A DNA stretch of 36,526 nucleotides from Frankia sp. AgB32 (GTDB lineage: Bacteria > Actinomycetota > Actinomycetes > Frankiales > Frankiaceae), in assembly GCF_023243045.1 (NCBI RefSeq), contig NZ_JALKFX010000022.1, forward strand, positions 1 to 36,526, read 5' to 3'. Positions 23,485-32,096 of the stretch are shown one piece after another (within the stretch, counting starts at the first letter, position 1; each line of letters starts with the position of its first letter). Position numbers and translations under genes: made by a program. The notes below the pieces were generated by a model that had not been told where the DNA came from, did not search any database, and saw only the letters and a program-made list of their open reading frames with translations.

Positions 23485-23549
23485 GGCGGTCCGGCGGGGC
23501 AGGGCCGGACCGCCCGCGGGCCCGGTGGGGTGGGGACGGCCACCGGGCC
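23485..23549 (-). terminator. Two tandem perfect hairpins after cydB
   Basis: GGCGGTCCGGC (23485-23495) with GCCGGACCGCC (23504-23514), and GGCCCGGTGG (23519-23528) with CCACCGGGCC (23540-23549). Both are perfect stems (11 and 10 bp). They directly follow the cydB stop on the minus strand. Confidence 0.8.
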
Positions 23550-23556
23550 ACGCTCG

Positions 23557-24549
23557 TCAGGTGGTCGGTTCGGGCCGGGTGAACAGCCGGTAGAGCACGA
23601 TGATCGGCGGCAGGACGATCGCGAGACCGCCGGCCACCGCGTAGAGCATCGCGTGGATGTTGGTCGTCGGCGCCGCCGCCGAGTCCGCGGTGACCTGCCC
23701 GACGATGAGATCGGGGTACTGGGCGACCGCCCAGCCCCACAGCATCGCGCCGACGGCCAGCCCGGCGGCCAGCCGGGCGACGACGAACTGTCGACGGGCC
23801 AGCGCGACCAGGGTCGCGGCGCCGCCGATCACGGACAGCCCGACCAGCGGCATCGACCGGTCCAGGAACCGGTGGGCGACGACGGGCGCCTGATCCCAGA
23901 ACAGCGGCAGGAGCATCATCGCGAGGGCGCCGCACACCACGGCGCCACCGGTCGCGCGGCGGCGGAACTCCGGTACCAGATGCTCGGTCGCGGGTGAGGC
24001 CGCCGCGTCCCTGCACAGGTAGACAGCGGCGAGGAAGGCGGTCGCGGCGACCGCGAACAGCCCGCAGCCGAGACCGAAGCTGCTACGCAGCGGCTCCATC
24101 GGGTCGTCCGGCGACATCCGGCCCGTCGCCAGCGACGCGCCGGCGACCCCGAGCGCGAACGGCGTGATCGTCGACGACACCGCGAAGACGTGCCCCCACC
24201 AGTGGTCCGGCCCGGCCGCGCCGGCGCCGTAGGCGCGGTAGACGTACGCGGCGCCGCGCAGCACGATCCCGACGAGCGCGGCGGACAGCGGAATCTCCAG
24301 TGACGAGCCGACCAGGCCGTAGGCCGGCGGGAAGCCACTGAACAGGGCGACGACGATGAAGACCAGCCAGACGTGGTTGGCCTCCCAGACCGGACCGATC
24401 GCGTTCGAGATCAGCTTGCGCTGGTCGCGGGCGTCCGGGCCACGGGCGAGCAGGTCCCACACGCCGCCGCCGAAGTCGGCGCCGCCCAGCAGCGCGTAGG
24501 CGGTGAGTCCGATCACCATGACGATCAGGAGCAGGTCGGCGGCGGTCAT
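23557..24549 (-). CDS. cydB: Cytochrome bd ubiquinol/menaquinol oxidase subunit II
   Basis: Nine or so membrane segments; starts with LLLIVMVIGLTAYALLGGADFGGGVWDLLA, and NAIGPVWEANHVWLVF and FSGFPPAYG are family hallmarks. The length of 330 is normal. Its ATG overlaps the cydA stop by 4 bases, so the two are co-translated. Subunit II structurally supports the haem-bearing CydA in the plasma membrane; the complex reduces O2 to water with high affinity, useful in low-oxygen conditions. Confidence 0.97.
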   Translation of the reverse strand: MTAADLLLIVMVIGLTAYALLGGADFGGGVWDLLARGPDARDQRKLISNAIGPVWEANHVWLVFIVVALFSGFPPAYGLVGSSLEIPLSAALVGIVLRGAAYVYRAYGAGAAGPDHWWGHVFAVSSTITPFALGVAGASLATGRMSPDDPMEPLRSSFGLGCGLFAVAATAFLAAVYLCRDAAASPATEHLVPEFRRRATGGAVVCGALAMMLLPLFWDQAPVVAHRFLDRSMPLVGLSVIGGAATLVALARRQFVVARLAAGLAVGAMLWGWAVAQYPDLIVGQVTADSAAAPTTNIHAMLYAVAGGLAIVLPPIIVLYRLFTRPEPTT

Positions 24550-26522
24550 CGGGTCTCTCCCGGGTCGTTGCGGCCGGCGGTGTGCGCACCGGAGTCGGGA
24601 CGGCGGCCGGGAAGGGCGTGCTTGCCGGCGTGACGGCGGCCGAACAGCCCGTACCGGCCGGGGCCGCCGCGGCGCAGCGAGACTCCGGGCCGACCGCCAC
24701 CGGACGTGCCGGCGGAGTGCGGCTCGGAACGCGGCCGCGGGATGGCGGGGGACGCGGACCGCTCGCCGGCGGGAGCGGGTTCGCCGGCGGACGGGACCGC
24801 GGGTGCGGGTGTGGATGCGGGTGCGGGTGTGGATGCGGGTGCGGGTGTGGATGCAGGTGTGGACGTGCCCGCGGCGCCGCGGGTGGTGGTCGGATCGGTC
24901 GCGGGAGCGGGCTCGCCCGGCCGACGGTCGGGGACCAGCACCGGCTGCGCGCCACTCGGGCGATGGCCGCCCTGGTCTGCTCGGGCGGTGTGCCGGGCGG
25001 CGGGATCGGCGGCGGGGTCGTACGCGGCAGCCGGCGCGGACTCCTTGGAGCCGGACCTGCCATCCTCGCCGTCGCTGTCGCCGCCCTGCTCCGGCCGGGG
25101 CTTCGTGGGATCGGTCCCACGGCCGTCACCACCATCGCGCGGCCGGGGCGCGCCCGGAATGGACGGACCGCTCGGCAGGCCCGGGCGAAGCTGCTCGCCG
25201 CTGGGACCGCCGGTGGCCATCTTGCGCAGGATGAGCACCAGCGCGCCCGCGAGGCTCAGGTACAGCACGAGAGTGCCAGCGAAGATCGGCTCGGCGCCGT
25301 CGCCACCGGTGACGGCGTCGACGACCCGCATGTGGCCGCCGACGATCCACGGCTGCCGGCCACCCTCGGTGACCTCCCAGCCGGTGAGCATCGCGAGTAC
25401 CGCGGCCGGGCCGGTCCCCGCCGCGGCGATCAGCCATGGGCGGCCGGTCGGCAGCAGGGGTGTCTCACCCCGCCGGCGCCGGCGCACCACCACGAGACCG
25501 GTGAGCAGGGACAGCCCGATCAGTGCGGAACCCGCGACGATCATCACCGTGAACGCGCCGTGCACCAGCGTGCCGTCCGGCCGCTCGTCGGGCGGGGCGG
25601 AGTCCAGCCCGGTGATGACGTGCCGGGTGCTGAAGCCCTCCAGCAGGGAGAGCATGCCGGGGATCTCGACCCCGTAGCGGACGTTCCCGGTCTTGTCGTC
25701 GTAGATCCCGCCGAGGGTGAACGGGGCGTTGGAGCCGGTGTGGTAGAGGCCCTCCATCGCCGCCAGCTTGAGTGGCTGGTGGTCGCCGGCGTTGCGGCCG
25801 GCCCAGTCACCGGCGATGAGCTGCAGCGGCGCACAGACGAGCACCACGGCGAGCCCGATACTCAGGCCCCGCTGGTGGTAGGCATCGCGGCGGCCGCGCA
25901 GCATGCCCACCGCGTAGATCGCGGCGACCGTTCCGCCGGCGCACATCAGCGCCGCGAGCAGCATGTGCGAGATCTGCGGCAGGAAGGACGGACTGGTGAA
26001 CGGGGCGAGCGGCTTCTCCTCGACGACCTTGCCGCCGCGCTCGACGATGCCACGCGGCGTGTTCATCCAGGCGTTGACCGTGATGATGAACAGGGTCGAC
26101 ACGGTGCCGGAGATCGCGATCGGCCAGAGGGTGAGCCAGTGGGCCCGGGCCGACAGGCGTTTCCAGCCGTAGAGGTACATCCCGACAAAGATCGCCTCGG
26201 CGAAGAACGCAAAGCCCTCCATGGTGAACGACAGCCCGAGGGCACCGCCGTACTTGGACATGAACGCGGGCCAGAGCAGCCCGAACTCGAACGACAACAC
26301 CGTTCCAGAGACAGCCCCCACCGCGAAGAGCACAGCGAAGGCACGCGACCACTTCTTCGTCAGCGCCAGCCAGACCGGATCACCGGTTCTGAGCCACCGC
26401 CACTGCGTGTAGATCAGCATCCAGGGCAACCCGACACCGAACACGGCGAAGCAGATGTGGAACGCGAGGGAGAACGCCGTCTGGGCACGAGCGAGGTCGA
26501 CGGCGTCGGCGGCGAGAACCAT
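24546..26522 (-). CDS. cydA: Cytochrome bd oxidase subunit I with a long disordered C-terminal tail (658 aa)
   Basis: I chose the ATG at 26522 since AAGGAG lies 8 bases upstream; a GTG two codons earlier is too close. Haem-ligand His22 in SLAFHICF corresponds to the E. coli H19, and ISHMLLAALMCAG carries a second haem-ligand His. GWEVTEGGRQPWIVGGHMR marks the C-terminal part of the Q-loop region and quinol site. After the last membrane segment (about residue 430) comes a 220-residue hydrophilic tail rich in Pro, Gly, Ala and charged residues, including three perfect ASTPAP hexamers. Ordinary CydA is about 440-520 residues, so this tail is unusual. It is the first gene of the cydAB operon. Confidence 0.95.
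   Translation of the reverse strand: MVLAADAVDLARAQTAFSLAFHICFAVFGVGLPWMLIYTQWRWLRTGDPVWLALTKKWSRAFAVLFAVGAVSGTVLSFEFGLLWPAFMSKYGGALGLSFTMEGFAFFAEAIFVGMYLYGWKRLSARAHWLTLWPIAISGTVSTLFIITVNAWMNTPRGIVERGGKVVEEKPLAPFTSPSFLPQISHMLLAALMCAGGTVAAIYAVGMLRGRRDAYHQRGLSIGLAVVLVCAPLQLIAGDWAGRNAGDHQPLKLAAMEGLYHTGSNAPFTLGGIYDDKTGNVRYGVEIPGMLSLLEGFSTRHVITGLDSAPPDERPDGTLVHGAFTVMIVAGSALIGLSLLTGLVVVRRRRRGETPLLPTGRPWLIAAAGTGPAAVLAMLTGWEVTEGGRQPWIVGGHMRVVDAVTGGDGAEPIFAGTLVLYLSLAGALVLILRKMATGGPSGEQLRPGLPSGPSIPGAPRPRDGGDGRGTDPTKPRPEQGGDSDGEDGRSGSKESAPAAAYDPAADPAARHTARADQGGHRPSGAQPVLVPDRRPGEPAPATDPTTTRGAAGTSTPASTPAPASTPAPASTPAPAVPSAGEPAPAGERSASPAIPRPRSEPHSAGTSGGGRPGVSLRRGGPGRYGLFGRRHAGKHALPGRRPDSGAHTAGRNDPGETR
24799..24852. 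repeat. Three perfect copies of an 18-base repeat in the CydA tail
   Basis: GCGGGTGCGGGTGTGGAT occurs three times in a row (24799, 24817 and 24835) and then decays; it encodes ASTPAP hexamers on the minus strand. Confidence 0.85.
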
Positions 26523-26573
26523 GCGCACGGCTCCTTCGAAGGACCGCGGGAAGAAATCGACCGGGATTCAGCC

Positions 26574-26598
26574 GACCTTCTACCCAACGTAGAAGGTC
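26574..26598. promoter_or_regulatory. Palindrome upstream of cydA, GACCTTCTAC-N5-GTAGAAGGTC
   Basis: Perfect 10-bp arms (26574-26583 and 26589-26598) with the spacer CCAAC, about 52-77 bases upstream of the cydA start. The core CTTCTAC-NNNAC-GTAG recurs over the blaI promoter. Confidence 0.75.
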
Positions 26599-26881
26599 CA
26601 AGGTACGTATCGGGTTGATCCGGTCGGCCGTCGCGCCTCCGTGAGGTCCACGACATGCGCAACGCCGGCCGGCGGGGCGGTGCATCGCGCGTCCCCACCA
26701 CCTGCATACGCGGTTCGTCGCCCCTTTCCCACGCCTTTGCGCTGTGATCCGCCCGGCAGCCGCCAGGAGTGCGCCTCCGCCACCTCTGAAGCGGCACCAA
26801 CGGGCGCATTCGAGGCAATGCTCCACTGTCGCCGAGAACAACCGGACCCCGCTCCGGGGGCCGTTCGACCCGACCGCAGAA

Positions 26882-26895
26882 TTACGACTTCGTAA
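26882..26895. promoter_or_regulatory. Palindrome TTACGACTTCGTAA
   Basis: TTACGA and TCGTAA flank a 2-base centre. It lies in an AT-richer pocket (about 26878-26905) of the long intergenic region and could bind a dimeric regulator. Target gene unknown. Confidence 0.4.
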
Positions 26896-27333
26896 AGAAT
26901 TCCACCACTTGGCTGCGGGCTGGATCACAGCCCCCCGGAGAATGCCGGCGAATGCAATCGCCGACGCCTCGGTCGGGCGCATTCCGCCGGTAGCCGCCCC
27001 GGCTCGTTCCACCCTGGAGCGGCACGGGTGGACGGCATGGGCGGAACGGGCCGAGACGGTACCGAAACGGGCCAGGCGAAAGGTCTCACGAGGTGCCGGG
27101 AAGGGCCACCGTCCGGCCTGCGCGAAGAGCGTCGGCGGGCTTCCGACGACCATGAACGCGACTGCGGAACGCCACCTTCTAGCTACGGCCAGACATGACG
27201 TCGATGACGACGCCCGGCTGGTCCGGGGCGACCGCGCCACCCCCGCCCCACCCGCGCGACTCCCGCGAACAGGCAGGTCAGTGGGTTGTGATGCAGCAGG
27301 CGCCCGCGACGTCGGGCATTCGACACCGCACAA

Positions 27334-27352
27334 CTTCTACGCGACGTAGGAT
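27334..27352 (+). promoter_or_regulatory. blaI promoter with overlapping operator
   Basis: CTTCTAC-GCGAC-GTAGGAT contains the same palindromic core as the cydA site. TAGGAT (27347-27352) is a good -10 box and ends 6 bases before the ATG at 27359, so the transcript is probably leaderless. A clear -35 is not seen. A repressor bound here would block its own promoter. Confidence 0.7.
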
Positions 27353-27358
27353 TGACTC

Positions 27359-27889
27359 ATGGCGCGCCTGGGTGACCTCGAACGGTCGGTCATGGACGTG
27401 CTGTGGTCGAGCGACGGGTGGTTGACGGCTCGCGAAGTCGCCGCCCGCCTCGACCATGAGCGCGATCTCGCTTACACCACCGTGCTGACCGTGCTGGAAC
27501 GACTGGAACGCAAGGGTTTCGTGCGCCGGCAACGAGCCGCGCGGGCCCACCGCTACGCAGCGGTCGACAGCCGCGAGGCAGTCGTGGCCGAGGCGATGAT
27601 GGAAGCGCTCGGCAACGCGGACGACCGTGGGTCGGCGCTGGTCCGCTTCGTCGGGTCGGTCTCCGCCGAGGAGGCGGAGATCCTGCGGCGGGCACTCGAA
27701 CCCCCTGCCGCACCCCAGCCCGGCGGCGCCGCGGAGCCCGCCTCCGCCGGTTTCGCCGATCTGACGGAGGCCGGCGGCGCCGGCACTTCCGTGGCGGGGG
27801 CCGGGCCGACGCCGGACGACCCGGGCGGCGCCGCCGCGACGACAGCAGGCACCGACCGAACGGTTCAGATTCCCACCGACCGGGGGTAG
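27359..27889 (+). CDS. BlaI/MecI/CopY-family transcriptional repressor (176 aa)
   Basis: Residues 1-70 form the family's winged helix: GDLERSVMDVLWSSDGWLTARE, AYTTVLTVLERLERKGFVRR and AHRYAAVDSREA. The dimerisation helices lie at about 75-120. The C-terminal 55 residues are Pro/Ala/Gly-rich, an extension beyond the usual 120-140 residues. The -10 box lies only 6 bases upstream, so translation likely begins at the first base of the mRNA. It is followed after 13 bases by an M56 peptidase, matching the BlaI-BlaR arrangement and the Rv1846c-Rv1845c pair of mycobacteria, which is known to control beta-lactamase and respiratory genes. Confidence 0.94.
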   Translation: MARLGDLERSVMDVLWSSDGWLTAREVAARLDHERDLAYTTVLTVLERLERKGFVRRQRAARAHRYAAVDSREAVVAEAMMEALGNADDRGSALVRFVGSVSAEEAEILRRALEPPAAPQPGGAAEPASAGFADLTEAGGAGTSVAGAGPTPDDPGGAAATTAGTDRTVQIPTDRG

Positions 27890-27902
27890 CGTTGCCGACG
27901 AG

Positions 27903-29102
27903 ATGACGACTGCGGCCCTTCTCGCCCTGTTTGCCGGTGTGCTGGCCTGGCCCGTGCCAAGCCTTCTGGCCGCCGCGCGATGGCCGCATCGCTGCCCCCG
28001 GGCGGCGATCGTCCTCTGGCAGGCGATCGGCCTGGCCGGCGGTGTCTCCGCGCTGCTCGCGACGGTCGCGTTCACCGTCTCTCCGCTGGCCACCCGCACG
28101 CCGGCGGCGATGGTCGACCACGTCGGCAACGTCGCGGCCGGCGAGCCGCTCGCCGGCCTGCGCTGGATCAACCTCGTCGGCCTGACCGTGGCCACCGCGC
28201 TGGCCGGGCGCCTGTTCGGGGTGCTCGGGGCATCGACCGCGGCCACCCTTCGCGAGCGGCACCGCCACCGTCACCTCGTCGACCTCGCCGGCCGTCGCCA
28301 CCGCGGCCACGGCACCCACGACTCCGCTACTCACGACTCCGCTGCCCACGACTCCGCCGCCCACGACTCCGCCGCCCACGACTCCGGAGATCACGGCGAC
28401 CGGGTCGCGGGCAGTTCCTGCTGCCTGTGCGAACACCGCGACCAGGCCGGCATCCTGCTGCGGATCCTCGACCATCCGATCGCCGTGGCGTACTGCGTGC
28501 CGGGCGTGCGCCACGCCCGGGTGGTGGTCTCCCGCGGGCTGCTGAACACCCTGGATGCCGCCGAGCTGGACGCGGTGCTCGCCCACGAGGCGGCGCACGT
28601 CGCCGGCCGGCACGATCTGGTGATCCAGCCGTTCGTCGCCTGGGAGCGAACCTTCCCGTTCCTGCGCCCGGCCCGCGAGGCCACGGCCGCGGTCTCCTTA
28701 CTGGTCGAGATGCTCGCCGACGACGCCGCGGCGAGGCGGTCCGACCGTCGTTCCCTGGCCCGCGCGCTCGCCCGGCTCGGCATCGCCCGCGCCCCGGTCC
28801 CGGCCGGTGCGCTCGGCATCGCCGGGCACGGCGGCGGCTCCCCGGCATCCCTCGCCCCGGCCACCGTGACCGCGGCGTTGCCCAGCACCACCAAGCCCCC
28901 CGGCTCCGCTGCCCCCGGCGACGCCGGCAACGCGGACAGCGATGCGGGGCTGGCACCACCGCGTGGCATCACCAACCCCGTCGTGTCCCGGATCGCCCGC
29001 CTGCTCGACCCACCAAGCGTGGTCTGGTGGCAGCCCGCCGGCGCCTATCTCGCCGCGCTCGTCGTCCTCGCCGCTCCGCCGCTGATCGTCCTCATCGGCT
29101 AG
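27903..29102 (+). CDS. M56-family membrane metallopeptidase, BlaR-like (399 aa)
   Basis: Membrane segments at about residues 5-25, 40-60, 90-110 and 375-399. The zinc motif HEAAH is at H228 to H232, with an acidic residue downstream in LVEMLADDAAA. Between the third helix and the peptidase domain is a His/Asp/Ser-rich insert with five copies of the pentapeptide HDSAx (about 139-162). Such peptidases pair with BlaI-type repressors and cleave or inactivate them on sensing a signal; the extracellular penicillin-binding sensor domain of BlaR is absent here, so the signal is unknown. One codon, 266, is the rare Leu codon TTA. Close to blaI (13 bases), so co-transcribed. Confidence 0.88.
   Translation: MTTAALLALFAGVLAWPVPSLLAAARWPHRCPRAAIVLWQAIGLAGGVSALLATVAFTVSPLATRTPAAMVDHVGNVAAGEPLAGLRWINLVGLTVATALAGRLFGVLGASTAATLRERHRHRHLVDLAGRRHRGHGTHDSATHDSAAHDSAAHDSAAHDSGDHGDRVAGSSCCLCEHRDQAGILLRILDHPIAVAYCVPGVRHARVVVSRGLLNTLDAAELDAVLAHEAAHVAGRHDLVIQPFVAWERTFPFLRPAREATAAVSLLVEMLADDAAARRSDRRSLARALARLGIARAPVPAGALGIAGHGGGSPASLAPATVTAALPSTTKPPGSAAPGDAGNADSDAGLAPPRGITNPVVSRIARLLDPPSVVWWQPAGAYLAALVVLAAPPLIVLIG
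28317..28386. repeat. Five tandem 15-base repeats in the M56 gene
   Basis: CACGACTCCGCT-like units start at 28317, 28332, 28347, 28362 and 28377; they encode HDSAx pentapeptides in a His-rich loop. Confidence 0.85.
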
Positions 29103-29267
29103 CAGAGTCGGGCATCTGCTTCCCCACACCCACCAGCCGTAGGCAACGCCGCGGCGAGTCGGCAGACTAGGCCCTGGCGGCGGGGCGGTGGTCCCGTCCG
29201 AGCATGCCGGTGACACCGTGGTCGCCGTGTCCGGTGTCTCGGTACAACGACATCCCCCGGAGGCGGC
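29103..29267. other. Intergenic region before ppc
   Basis: No gene or clear terminator seen. The ppc ribosome binding site GGAGG (29259-29263) is at the right end. Confidence 0.5.
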
Positions 29268-32096
29268 GTGACGATCGAACGCAGTGCGGCGGCGGACCTC
29301 GACGGGCCCGGGGCGGACCCGGGCGCCTTCGCCGGCGGGGTCTCCTCCGACGCCCGGCACGCGGCGGTGCGCGCCGGGGTCCGCCGCCTCGGCGATCTGC
29401 TCGGGCAGGCCCTGACCAGGCACGAGGGTGCGGACACGCTTGCGCTCGTCGAACAGGTCCGCGCGCTCGCGCGGCGGCCCGACAACGGAGCCGAGCTAGG
29501 CCGGCTGCTCGCCGGCGTCGACGACCCGACGGCGATCGTGCTCGCCCGCGCGTTCACCGCCTACTTCCAGCTCGCCAACATCACCGAGCAGCTCCACCGC
29601 GCCCGCGAGCTGTCCGACCGGGCCCGCGGCCCGCTGGCGGAGACCTTCGCCCGGATGGGTGACGCGCTCGGGGCCGGCACTCTCGACCGGTCGCTGGCAG
29701 CGCTGATCGCCAGCCGGCTCGAGCTGCGGCCGGTGTTCACCGCCCATCCGACGGAGGCCAGCCGCCGCTCGGTGCTCGACACGCTGCGACGCATCGCCGA
29801 GCTGCTCGACGCCGACAGCCCGGACGGCGCCCAGCCCCGTCCCGCCGACCGGGACCGGATCGGCCGGCGCCTCGCGGAGATGGTCGACGTGCTGTGGCAG
29901 ACCGACGAGCTGCGGGTGGAGCGGCCGAAACCGGCCGACGAGGCCCGCTCCGCAGCCTACTATCTGGAGCTGATCGCCACCGAGGTGCTGCCCGACCTGC
30001 TGGAGGAGCTCGATCTGTCGTTCGCCCGGGTGGGCATCGCGCTGCCCCCCGGCGCCCGTCCGTTGCGGTTCGGCTCATGGGCGGGTGGCGATCGGGACGG
30101 CAATCCGAACGTGACCCCCGCGGTCACGATGGAGGTCCTCGTCCTCCAGCATGATTTCGGCCTGCGGCTGCTGACCGCGTCGGTCGAGCGGCTCATCCGC
30201 GAGCTGACCGCCTCCACCCGGGTGGTGCGGGTGAGCGAGGAGCTCGTCGCCTCGCTGGCCGCGGACCGGGAGGCGCTGCCCGAGGTGTACGACCGGTTCG
30301 TCCGGCTCAACGCGGCCGAGCCGTACCGGCTCAAGTGCAGTTACGTCCTGGCTCGGCTGGTGGCAACGCGGGAGCGGCTGGCCAGCGGATCGCCACACGT
30401 GCCGGGGCGGGACTACCCCGCGCTGTCCGGGCTGGTCGAGGATCTGGCGGTGATGCGCGCGTCCCTCGTCGAAAGTGATGGCGATCTGGTCGCGAACGGC
30501 GAGCTGTCGCGCGTCATCCGCACGGCCGGTGCGATGGGGCTGTCGCTGGCGACCCTGGACATCCGCGAGCACGCCGATGCCCACCACGCGGCGCTGGCCG
30601 CCGTGTACGACCAGCTCGGCGAGCTCGATGTCCCCTATGCCTCGCTCGACCGGGACGCCCGGCGAACCCTGCTGTCCGGTGAGCTGGCCCGGCGCCGACC
30701 GCTGCTCGGCAGCGCACCGCCCCCGCTGCCCGGGGAGGCGCTGCGCGCGCTGGACCTGATGCGGACGATCCGCGCGGCGCTCGACCGGTTCGGCGGCGAC
30801 GTGATCGAGAGCTACATCGTGTCGATGACGCGGGATGTCGACGACATCCTCGCCGTGACGGTGCTCGCCCGGGAGGCGGGACTGGTCGGGATCGGCCTCG
30901 GCGGCCGACCGGCCTGGGCCCGGATCGGCTTCGTGCCGCTGTTCGAGACGGTCACCGAGCTGCGTTCCGCCGGCCGTCTGCTCGACGGGATGCTGGCCGA
31001 TCCCTCCTACCGCTCACTGGTGGGTGCCCGCGGCGACGTGCAGGAGGTCATGCTCGGCTACTCCGACTCGTCGAAGGACGCCGGAATCACCGCCTCCCAG
31101 TGGGAGATCCACAAGGCGCAGCGCGAGCTGCGGGACGTGGCCCGCCGACACGGCGTGGTGCTGCGGCTGTTCCACGGCCGCGGTGGTTCGGTCGGCCGGG
31201 GCGGTGGCCCGAGCGGCGAGGCGATCATGGCGCAGCCGTTCGGCACCCTGGACGGCTCGATCAAGGTCACCGAGCAGGGCGAGGTGATCTCCGACAAGTA
31301 CACGCTGCCGCAGCTCGCCCGGCACAACCTGGAGATCGCCCTGTCGGCCGTGGTCGAGGCGTCGATTCTGCACCGTTCGTCGCGGCTGACCCCCGCCGTG
31401 CTCGCCGGCTGGGACGAGACGATGCAGGCGGTCGCCGACTCGGCCCGGCAGACATACCAGCAGTTCGTCGGCGATCCGGCGCTGGTCCCGTTCTTCCTCG
31501 CCGCCACCCCGGTGGAGGAGCTGGGCAATCTCAACATCGGTTCGCGGCCGTCGCGGCGGCCCGGCGGCTCCGGCGGCCTGGCCGACCTGCGGGCAATCCC
31601 CTGGGTGTTCGGCTGGACGCAGTCGCGCATCATCCTGCCCGGCTGGTTCGGAGTCGGCACCGGTCTGGCCGCAGCCCGCGCCGCGGGCGCCGGGGACACC
31701 CTCGCCGAGATGTACCGCTCGTGGCACTTCTTCCGCACGTTTCTCGGCAATGTGCAGATGACGCTGGCGAAGTCGGACCTCACGATCGCCGAGCGCTACG
31801 TCTCGACCCTGGTCGGCGGGAACGGAGCGGCGATCTTCGAGGCGATCCGTGCCGAGCATGCCCGCACGGTCACCGAGGTGCTCGCGGTCACCGGCCAGCG
31901 CGAGCTGCTGGAGAGCGCGCCCACGCTGCGGCACACCCTCGAGGTGCGCGACGCCTACCTGGCACCGCTGCACGCGCTGCAGATCTCCCTGCTGGCCCGG
32001 GCCCGGGCCGCCGGCGAGGGCGCCGATCCCCAGCTCCGCCGCGCGCTGCTGCTGACCATCAACGGCATCGCCGCCGGTCTGCGCAACACCGGTTGA
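29268..32096 (+). CDS. ppc: Phosphoenolpyruvate carboxylase (942 aa)
   Basis: The GTG start follows GGAGG by 4 bases. All active-site motifs are present: VFTAHPTEASRRSV with His160, GYSDSSKDAG with Lys603, FHGRGGSVGRGGGPS, and RAIPWVFGWTQSR, and the C-terminus ends in the obligatory GLRNTG. Length fits the bacterial enzyme (about 880-970). It fixes bicarbonate onto PEP to give oxaloacetate, feeding the TCA cycle and, through aspartate, the lysC-asd pathway of this window. It stands alone in its strand with no clear partner genes. Confidence 0.97.
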   Translation: MTIERSAAADLDGPGADPGAFAGGVSSDARHAAVRAGVRRLGDLLGQALTRHEGADTLALVEQVRALARRPDNGAELGRLLAGVDDPTAIVLARAFTAYFQLANITEQLHRARELSDRARGPLAETFARMGDALGAGTLDRSLAALIASRLELRPVFTAHPTEASRRSVLDTLRRIAELLDADSPDGAQPRPADRDRIGRRLAEMVDVLWQTDELRVERPKPADEARSAAYYLELIATEVLPDLLEELDLSFARVGIALPPGARPLRFGSWAGGDRDGNPNVTPAVTMEVLVLQHDFGLRLLTASVERLIRELTASTRVVRVSEELVASLAADREALPEVYDRFVRLNAAEPYRLKCSYVLARLVATRERLASGSPHVPGRDYPALSGLVEDLAVMRASLVESDGDLVANGELSRVIRTAGAMGLSLATLDIREHADAHHAALAAVYDQLGELDVPYASLDRDARRTLLSGELARRRPLLGSAPPPLPGEALRALDLMRTIRAALDRFGGDVIESYIVSMTRDVDDILAVTVLAREAGLVGIGLGGRPAWARIGFVPLFETVTELRSAGRLLDGMLADPSYRSLVGARGDVQEVMLGYSDSSKDAGITASQWEIHKAQRELRDVARRHGVVLRLFHGRGGSVGRGGGPSGEAIMAQPFGTLDGSIKVTEQGEVISDKYTLPQLARHNLEIALSAVVEASILHRSSRLTPAVLAGWDETMQAVADSARQTYQQFVGDPALVPFFLAATPVEELGNLNIGSRPSRRPGGSGGLADLRAIPWVFGWTQSRIILPGWFGVGTGLAAARAAGAGDTLAEMYRSWHFFRTFLGNVQMTLAKSDLTIAERYVSTLVGGNGAAIFEAIRAEHARTVTEVLAVTGQRELLESAPTLRHTLEVRDAYLAPLHALQISLLARARAAGEGADPQLRRALLLTINGIAAGLRNTG

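Larger units (their letters stand above)
26523..27358. other. Long divergent intergenic region between cydA and blaI
   Basis: No gene is supported in these 836 bases: frames on both strands lack domain resemblance and ribosome binding sites. It holds the cydA operator palindrome (26574-26598), the palindrome TTACGA-CT-TCGTAA (26882-26895) and, at the right edge, the blaI promoter and operator. Confidence 0.6.

Noticed and set aside
20881-23997. Very long forward frame opposite the CHAD, CPBP and cydB genes
   Set aside because: It is the shadow of three recognisable genes on the other strand and has low-complexity composition.
26744-27349. Forward frame in the cydA-blaI gap, and a leftward frame at 26380-27333
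   Set aside because: No ribosome binding site, no recognisable domain, and the frames run through the palindromic operator sites.
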